Below, piece by piece: positions 58,655 through 64,000 of a DNA stretch of 64,000 nt. This stretch comes from Bubalus kerabau (lineage: Eukaryota; Chordata; Mammalia; Artiodactyla; Bovidae). The stretch spans positions 42,523,501-42,587,500 of the forward strand of contig NC_073635.1 of the NCBI RefSeq assembly GCF_029407905.1, written 5' to 3'. Under the pieces are notes generated by a model, which did no database searches, was not told where the DNA came from, and was given only the letters and a program-made list of their open reading frames with translations. A program made the position numbers and the translations under genes. The first letter of the stretch is position 1, and the number at the start of each line of letters is the position of its first letter.

Positions 58655-59277
58655 TGTCATGCGAGTGTATGTTCCTTGGTTCTTTGTCTCATCACAACAA
58701 AGATTTGGAGTGACAGACATTAAAGCCCCCTCAGCATGTCACTGGCACCCTACTCCAGTACTCTTTCCTGGAAAATCCCATGGATGGAAGGCCTGGTGGG
58801 CTGTAGTCCATGGGGTTGCTAAGAGTCGGACACGACTGAGCGACTTCACTTTCAGCATGTCAGAGCTCTCAGGTCTTGGATAGACTGTGTTATAGCTCTC
58901 AGGTCTCAAATTGACCATGTTATAGCTCTTAGACAGATCAGTGTTACAGCTCAGTGTTACAGCTCTTTTATTTAGAAGATAGCAGGAAAATCCATCTTCG
59001 AAGCATGAGGGCACGTTGATCCAAAGACACGAGGAGAAGAGTGCCCCAGTGCACAGGGGAGAGAGAAAGACAGAGAGAGCGAGCTTTGGGTCCTCTTTTT
59101 ATATGTTTGTCTCTCCCTGGGCCTGTCCTATGTAAATTGGGCCAGCCAGGAGTTTTACCTGAGGTCTTCACTCCGGTCCTCAGACCTTCCTTTGTTCTAT
59201 TTTCTTGGGCTTTTCCCTTCCTTGTCTTTTAGCCACCACCATTTTGGACTCCTTTTCCCTATTCTACTTACCTAACA
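58655..59277 (-). mobile_element. Solo LTR of the same family, opposite orientation, TTTC duplication
   Basis: On the minus strand it starts TGTTAGG at 59277 and ends ATGACA at 58655. The 4-bp TTTC lies at 58651-58654 and 59278-59281, the duplication length typical of gammaretrovirus-like integration. AATAAA (minus strand) at 58967-58972. Excluding the nested SINE it is about 120 bp longer than the 5' LTR because of short tandem repeats at 58862-58966 (TATAGCTCT-type units). Confidence 0.9.
58742..58851 (+). mobile_element. Bov-tA-type SINE monomer in the solo LTR, 11-bp TSD
   Basis: GGCACCCTACTCCAGTACTC to GACTGAGCGACTTCACTT. TCAGCATGTCA at 58731-58741 and 58852-58862. Lacks the tRNA-like head. 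Confidence 0.92.
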
Positions 59278-59382
59278 TTTCCATTTCTTAAAGTTGTGTT
59301 TGAAACAGTTTACCTAACAACAGGACTCAAACCCATCTGGCAAGGACTCTGTGCTATGCTTATTCACTCAGTCATATCCAAC

Positions 59383-60080
59383 TGGGACTTGAGCCCTGGC
59401 CAAAACCCATGGTGCCTGCCTTGGGGACCTAATGAAGGTCAGACTCTTTATGTCTCATTGCAAAAAATTCAGTGAGAGACACAGCTAGCAATGGCAACTC
59501 ACTCCAGTACTCTTGCCTGGAAAATTTCATGGGTGGAGGAGCCGGGTAGGCTGCAGTCCATAGGGCTGCAAAGAGTCAGACACGACTGAGTGACTTCACT
59601 TTCACTTTTCACTTTTCACTTTCTTGCATTGGAGAAGGAAATGGCAACACACTCCAGTGTTCTTGCCTGGAAAATCCCAGGGATGGGGTAGCCTGGTGGG
59701 CTGCCATCTATGAGCTCACACAGAGTTGGACACGACTGAAGCGACTTAGCAACAGCAGCAGCAGCAGAGAGAAGCACACTCCACAGGGTGTAGACAATCA
59801 TAGGGCAAGTGCCATGGAATGAGTTGTGGTTAGTTTTCACTGGCTGGGTGATTTCATATGCTAATGAGTGGAAGGATTTTTCCAACAATTGGGGAACCAT
59901 CCACTCCTTGGTCTTTTGGTAGTGCCTTGGAACTAACAAGGTGCCTCTGAGTGTGTCATTTAGCTTGCAGATTGAGGATCAAGGTTTTGTTGGCTTTGAC
60001 TTGTCATCTTGGGCCCATTTGATTTTAATCAGTTTATGTTATGCCCTTGTGCTGTGCCATTCTTTCAAATGTTGTGCCCT
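59383..60080 (-). mobile_element. Possible second LTR type, minus strand, split by a SINE
   Basis: On the minus strand a purine-rich tract (complement of 60082-60100) is followed by U3-like sequence (GTGGATGGTTCCCCAATTGT, CACTCATTAGCATATGAAAT) and U5-like sequence ending near 59385. The arrangement PPT then LTR is suggestive, but termini and TSD are not resolved. A 35-base SINE scrap lies just outside at 59348-59382. Confidence 0.45.
59488..59768 (+). mobile_element. Bov-tA2 SINE, sense
   Basis: GCAATGGCAACTCACTCCAG, linker CACTTTTCACTTTTCACTTT, second core, end GACTGAAGCGACTTAGCAAC and a CAG run. Confidence 0.93.
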
Positions 60081-60099
60081 GCCCCCCTTCCCTCCTGTT

Positions 60100-60438
60100 T
60101 CATGCTCTTTTCCTGAGCCCTGCCTGGGCCCACATTGTTGCCTCTACAATCTTCTGGAGGGATAACCAGAAAATAGCTGGCCCTGGGAAAGGAAATACTG
60201 TATAGTATCCAATCCCTTTCAGGCCTTCATCTTCCATATTTCCTACAACATGTGAAACAATAGAATCTTTCAGTGGATCCACTAGGGTGGGTGACAGGCA
60301 CACAATGTCTGCTAGGAGTCCATCTGTTGGTGACATCTCTTCAAGGGAAATTGGGCTTCCAGGAATAATGTCTCCCACTTTGAGAGTTAGCTCTGCAGGG
60401 CCAAACCCTTGCCACCTTTCTCCTAAAGTTACAAACAT
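60100..60438 (-). pseudogene. Unidentified 112-codon minus-strand frame beside a purine-rich tract
   Basis: The frame ends immediately before the purine-rich tract that precedes the LTR-like block at 59383-60080, so by position it could be the 3' end of a retroviral gene on the minus strand. It contains VGDIIPGSPISLEE, KGIGYYTVFPFPGP and no cysteine-rich, fusion-peptide or catalytic motif that I recognise. It could also be a chance frame. Confidence 0.3.
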
Positions 60439-60866
60439 ATTCCCGAATCAAATCTCCTCTCTACTTTTATGGAACATCTGGTCTATTGCCACTTATCAAT
60501 TTGTTCTTAAGCCACTTACTAACTCCTACAACCAGGACCCTGCCCCTTGTAGCCAACATTTATCCACCTCACTTATTATTAAAATACTCCTAATACCCCT
60601 AACAGGACCAGATAACCCACTACTTTGTCATTACTTCTGTTATTACCTGAAGTGGGTCAATGACAATTAAATGTTTACCATTGGAAACACCCTAAATTGC
60701 TCTTATGCAGGGAGGAAATCAGTGACTTACATTCCCTCAGAGAAATAGGAGGATAAAGCTTTGGCTTTATCACCAGGTTCCCAGTCTCAGGGCACAGGCT
60801 TAGGTTGCTTTACATCATGGTATCTACTCCCATCTACAGTGGACAAACAAGCAATGAGTTAAGATT
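60439..60866. other. Unassigned, possibly retroviral
   Basis: C-rich, A-rich mixture reminiscent of retroviral coding sequence, but no motif supports an assignment. Confidence 0.35.
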
Positions 60867-61158
60867 GCTGCTGCTGCTTCTGCTGCTGCTGCTGCTAAGT
60901 CGTTTCAGTTGTGTTTGACTCGATGTGACCCCATAGACGGCAGCCCACCAGGCTCCCCCGTCCCTGGGATTCTCCAGGCAAGAACACTGGAGGGGGTTGC
61001 CGTTTCCTTCTCCAATGCATGAAAGTGAAAAGTGAAAGTGAAGTCACTCAGTCGTGTCCAATTCTTAGTGACCCCATGGACTGCAGCCTACCAGGCTCCT
61101 CCGTCTGTGGGATTTTCCAGGCAAGAGTACTGGAGTGGGGTGCCATTGCCTTCTCCAT
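60867..61158 (-). mobile_element. Bov-tA2 SINE, antisense
   Basis: (CTG)n run 60868-60896, AAGTCGTTTCAGTTGTGTTT, two reversed core units and the GAAAGTGAAAAGTGAAAGTG linker. Confidence 0.95.
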
Positions 61159-61189
61159 TACAACCCCTTAATCCTACCCAGCACTGGTC

Positions 61190-61455
61190 AGGCTGGAGAC
61201 CTCGAAGACACCCAATTCCAGTCTGGAGGTCCCAGGAGGTTGACCTGCCTAAGGATCTGGTCCTCAGAAGTTTGTCATACCTCAATCTGCTCAGGGATCT
61301 ACCAGTTCAGGAGTCCCAGGAGGTCCACATGCCTTGACTTGCCCAGGGACCAAATTCTCGGAAAGCTGACCTGCCTTGACCTGCCCGGGGATTCAGTTTC
61401 CAGGAGGCTGTCACACCTCAGCCTGCCTGGGGATCTGCACCCTGACCAGGAGATG
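61190..61455 (+). repeat. Degenerate tandem repeat, about 43-52 bp units, in proviral leader
   Basis: Around five related units, each with a CACATGCCTTGACTTGCCCA-like or GACCTGCCTTGACCTGCCC-like core followed by GGGATC and CCAGGAGG. One plus-strand frame stays open through all units (61135-61482) and shows the period as CLDLPRDQ / CLDLPGDS / LSLPGD. It lies about 140 bases before gag. Confidence 0.75.
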
Positions 61456-61595
61456 CCTGGCTCTCAGTCGCAACAGTACTGAGTAGGATAAGCTTCAAAA
61501 AGACTCACCCCTAAGGAAGTCTACCCATAAAATAGGAGTCCTATTAAGTTTTTCTTCTTTTTTTCCTTTTCCTTCCTGTCATCACTGTCTTTTAG

Positions 61596-63076
61596 ATAGG
61601 AAATAATCAATCCACTTCCCAACAGATGTCCTTGAGATGCATCCTTGATAACTGGAAGCTGTTCAATACTCTAATCCTAAGGAGAAGTCACTTAAAATCC
61701 TTTTGTGTTACAGTGTGGCCATGATATCCTCTGGGCAACAAGGAACACTGGCCTGAGGATGGGAGTTTAAATTACAATACCATCCTGAAGCTAGACTTAT
61801 TCTGCAAAAGACAAGGGAAATGAACAGAGATCCCCTATGTCCAAATTTTCTTCCCACTAAGAGATATGAAGGAACTGTCTTAAATATGGGATTGCTGTAT
61901 GCCCTAAAAGCCCTAAATTTGCCATCCCAAATTTAGGTTGCCACCTAAATTTGCCACCGTTTATTAGGCAAATGGTGTTAGGCACAGACAACCAAGAGAA
62001 GGATGCCCTCCATGAAGATTCATCTCTCATGGCTCCCAAGTTGCTGGTACTCCCTTCTTGTATCCAAACATGCTCCAATATTCAGAAGCACCCCCTCCAC
62101 CAAAGCCAACTGGAGTATGTCCCTTAGTTGAAACTGGAGGAGAATTTAGACCAACCTGGGTCCATAGGCCCTTCTCCCTCTTAGAACTAAGACAGATCAA
62201 ACAAGACCTGGGAAGTTATACAGATGATCCAGGCAAATAGATAGATACATTCCAACACATTACCTTGATCTTTGACTTGACATGGAAGGACATCATGGCT
62301 ACATTTAGTCAAATTTTATCTGACCCTGAGTATGCTAGGGTCTTAAAGGAAGCCCAAAGGTATGCTACAGGGCTTCACATATCAAGCAATAAATACCCAG
62401 TATAGGAAACTGTGGCCCCCCCCCCTCCTCATATCTTAACTGGAATTATAATAAACCTGAGTACATCTGGGAAAGGGATCTTTTTCTGATCTCTCTAAAG
62501 GCAGGACTAAAAGCAGCGAAGCAAAAAGTAATCAGCTATGCCCGGGTCTCAGCAATAATTCAGGAGCCCAATGAAAACCCCATTACCTTTCTGGAAAGGC
62601 TAAATGAGGGCCTCCAAAAGTTGACCAATCTGGACTTAGACTCTAATGAGGGACAGGTGATTTTAAAGGACAAATTCCTGCCCCAGTTGCACCAGACATC
62701 AGGATAAAGTTACAACAGCTGCAGCAGCAGGACCCTGCTGCCTCTTTAGATGAGACGGTTCAGACAGCCACCAATACTTTTTGTAACAGAAAACAGGAGG
62801 GGGAAGCCAAGACCCAGGAAAAGGAGAAAAGGAAAGAGACAAGGCATGCCCAGATGCTGGCCGCCCTTCAGGGAAGCCCTATGGCGAATCCTTGAAGGAC
62901 AGGTACGAGACAAATGCCTAATCTGTAGGCAAGGCAGGACATTGGGCCAAAGAGTATCCAAACCATCGCAAGTCTCCTAAAATGGCTTGCTACAAATGCC
63001 ATCAATTGGGACATTGGGTAGCAGCCTGCCCTTGGGACATAACAGCCTCAAGGTCAAGTGCCAAGCCTTCCCTCAC
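61596..63076 (+). pseudogene. gag: Retroviral gag remnant (gammaretrovirus-like)
   Basis: Gag is the structural polyprotein of the virus particle. The expected start codon position reads ATA (61596-61598), followed by a glycine codon as in myristoylated matrix proteins. In-frame stops at 61722-61724 and 61821-61823, and further breaks. Capsid-like sequence runs from about 62180; the major homology-like segment is at about 62552-62620 (EPNENPITFLERL). A charged lysine/glutamate-rich stretch (about 62790-62850) precedes two zinc knuckles. The first (62915-62963) has a frameshift and lost its last cysteine; the second (62988-63029) keeps C-x2-C-x4-H-x4-C. Two knuckles are unusual for gammaretroviruses, which usually have one. 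Confidence 0.85.
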
Positions 63077-63290
63077 TGTGGTTCAACAAGACTGAAGTGG
63101 CCTGCTCCAGCCAGCCTGCCTATCACAGATAACCATCATGGGGCTGGAGCCAAGGGTACAACTGGATGTGGCAGGTAGGTCCAATAATTTCTTGGTTGAC
63201 ACTTGGGCTAACCTCTATGTCCTGACCTCTAGAGCCTTCTTCCAAAACTACCATTTTGGGTGTTACAGGAAAAGCAATTAAAAAAGATTC
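63077..63290 (+). pseudogene. Retroviral protease remnant
   Basis: The active-site region encodes LVDTWAN at 63192-63212, where aspartic proteases of this class have D-T-G; the glycine codon now reads TGG (63204-63206). The frame is lost shortly after. Inactive. Confidence 0.75.
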
Positions 63291-63410
63291 ACATGAACAC
63301 TTTGTTTCTGGGATGGACAAATATTTTTCCAACAGTTTCTGGTGGCCCCTGAGTGTCCTATTCCCTTACTGTGGAGAGATCCTTCCCTGCCTTCAAAATC
63401 TTCCAACTAT

Positions 63411-63500
63411 TACAGTCCTAATAAATAATAAATATTTATTAAATATTGCAGTCCTTTAAATATTGCAGCCCTAATAAATAATGCAGTCCTTTAAAACTCT
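63411..63500. repeat. AT-rich short repeats at the missing-RT junction
   Basis: Degenerate repeats of GCAGTCCTTTAAA and CCTAATAAATAAT. The region sits exactly where reverse transcriptase should be, between protease and RNase H remnants. Confidence 0.8.
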
Positions 63501-63539
63501 CTCTTGGGGGTAAACTATTTTTACCAGCCACCAAGTGAA

Positions 63540-64000
63540 ACAATTATTGAATGGGAGAGGCCATTTATTGATGTCTGATCAAAGGATCCTCAGATATCAA
63601 GTAGTGTTGATGGAAAATCCAGGCCTAACCATATCCCCATGTGAGGTTCTTAACCAGCTACCCTTCTGCGTAACCCCCAAAGGCTCTCTCCACTTTCACT
63701 TTTGCCTAGAAACTTTGGACCACTGGACAAAACCCCAAGAGGGATTGTCAGAAGATCCTCTAACCAATCTTGTGGAAATATTGCACAGTGATGGAAACAG
63801 CTTTGTTTAGGAAGGAAAAAAAAAAAAAAAAAAAAAGAACTGGATATTCAGTAGTCTCCAATTTTGAGACCATAGAGGCTAAACCTTTGCCACCAGTTAC
63901 TTCAGCCCAGTTACCTGAGCTCATAGCCCTGACTGGAGACTTAGAGGTGGGAAAAGGAAAAAAGAGTAGCCATTTGCACGGACTCCAAGCATCCCTTTCT
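63540..64000 (+). pseudogene. pol: Retroviral pol remnant: RT connection and RNase H start
   Basis: 63590-63800 resembles the connection region before RNase H (ENPGLTISPCEVLN); the sequence around 63781-63810 matches the start of RNase H with its HSDGNSF (usually TDGSSF) site. A poly-A run interrupts it at 63816-63836, and the following part (PLPPVTSAQLPELIALTGDL-like) continues the RNase H domain to the window edge. The RT polymerase domain upstream is missing. Confidence 0.75.
63816..63836. repeat. Poly-A tract in the RNase H remnant
   Basis: About 21 A, in the middle of retroviral coding sequence. Either slippage expansion of an A-rich codon run or a short poly-A scar. Confidence 0.95.

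Noticed and set aside
58655..59277. Reading the minus-strand LTR as the 3' LTR of the provirus
   Set aside because: It is in the opposite orientation and has its own TTTC duplication; gag lies beyond it, so it is a separate solo LTR.
1..64000. CRISPR arrays, insertion sequences, operons, bacterial origins
   Set aside because: All repeats are eukaryotic retroelements or simple repeats; there are no regularly spaced direct repeats with unique spacers and no prokaryotic gene organisation.

Overview
This window is intergenic mammalian DNA from a bovid ruminant (cattle, sheep, goat or a close relative). The assignment rests on repeat content: many BovB (RTE-type) LINE copies, tRNA-Glu-derived Bov-tA/Bov-tA2 SINEs and artiodactyl L1 3' ends, families I know from ruminants. 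All family names come from recall of consensus sequences; no database search was run. I found no intact host gene, no exon I would defend, no true tRNA or rRNA gene and no CRISPR array.

Layout. 1-10.6 kb: BovB and L1 fragments, including two nested L1 insertions with inverted 5' ends (4023-4656 and 7010-9166). 10.6-17 kb: mostly unassigned AT-rich sequence with SINEs, an old MIR and simple repeats. 17-24.4 kb: an ancient L1 in sense orientation, more BovB fragments and a long antisense BovB split by a SINE. 24.4-27.7 kb: SINEs, an LTR-like block and old MIR and MER5-like fragments. 27.7-45 kb: a dense BovB zone, including a BovB whose 5' half is inverted (27682-31340), an internally deleted BovB with both ends (38724-41678) and several 5'-truncated copies. 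46.2-47.7 kb: a 5'-truncated processed pseudogene of ELL2, which itself carries a small poly-A insertion. 48.6-57.4 kb: three more BovB copies, one of them (51459-54851) a 5'-inverted insertion bracketed by a perfect 11-bp target-site duplication. 57.6-64 kb: a decayed gammaretrovirus-like endogenous provirus with 5' LTR, primer-binding site, gag, protease remnant and RNase H region. A solo LTR of the same family sits in opposite orientation in its leader with a 4-bp duplication, and further SINEs have landed in the locus.

How the parts relate. The window records successive retrotransposition. Insertion order can be read from nesting and target-site duplications: SINE in L1 in older L1; L1 in BovB; SINE in BovB; L1 in SINE; SINE in solo LTR in provirus. 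The BovB and L1 machinery probably mobilised the SINEs and the ELL2 copy in trans (inference from known biology). Almost every long ORF is a decayed piece of BovB endonuclease/reverse transcriptase, L1 ORF1/ORF2 or retroviral gag/pol. I did not find a new functional system. The most informative items are the four 5'-inverted (twin-priming-like) insertions, two of them BovB, the ELL2 retropseudogene, and the solo LTR nested in a related provirus.
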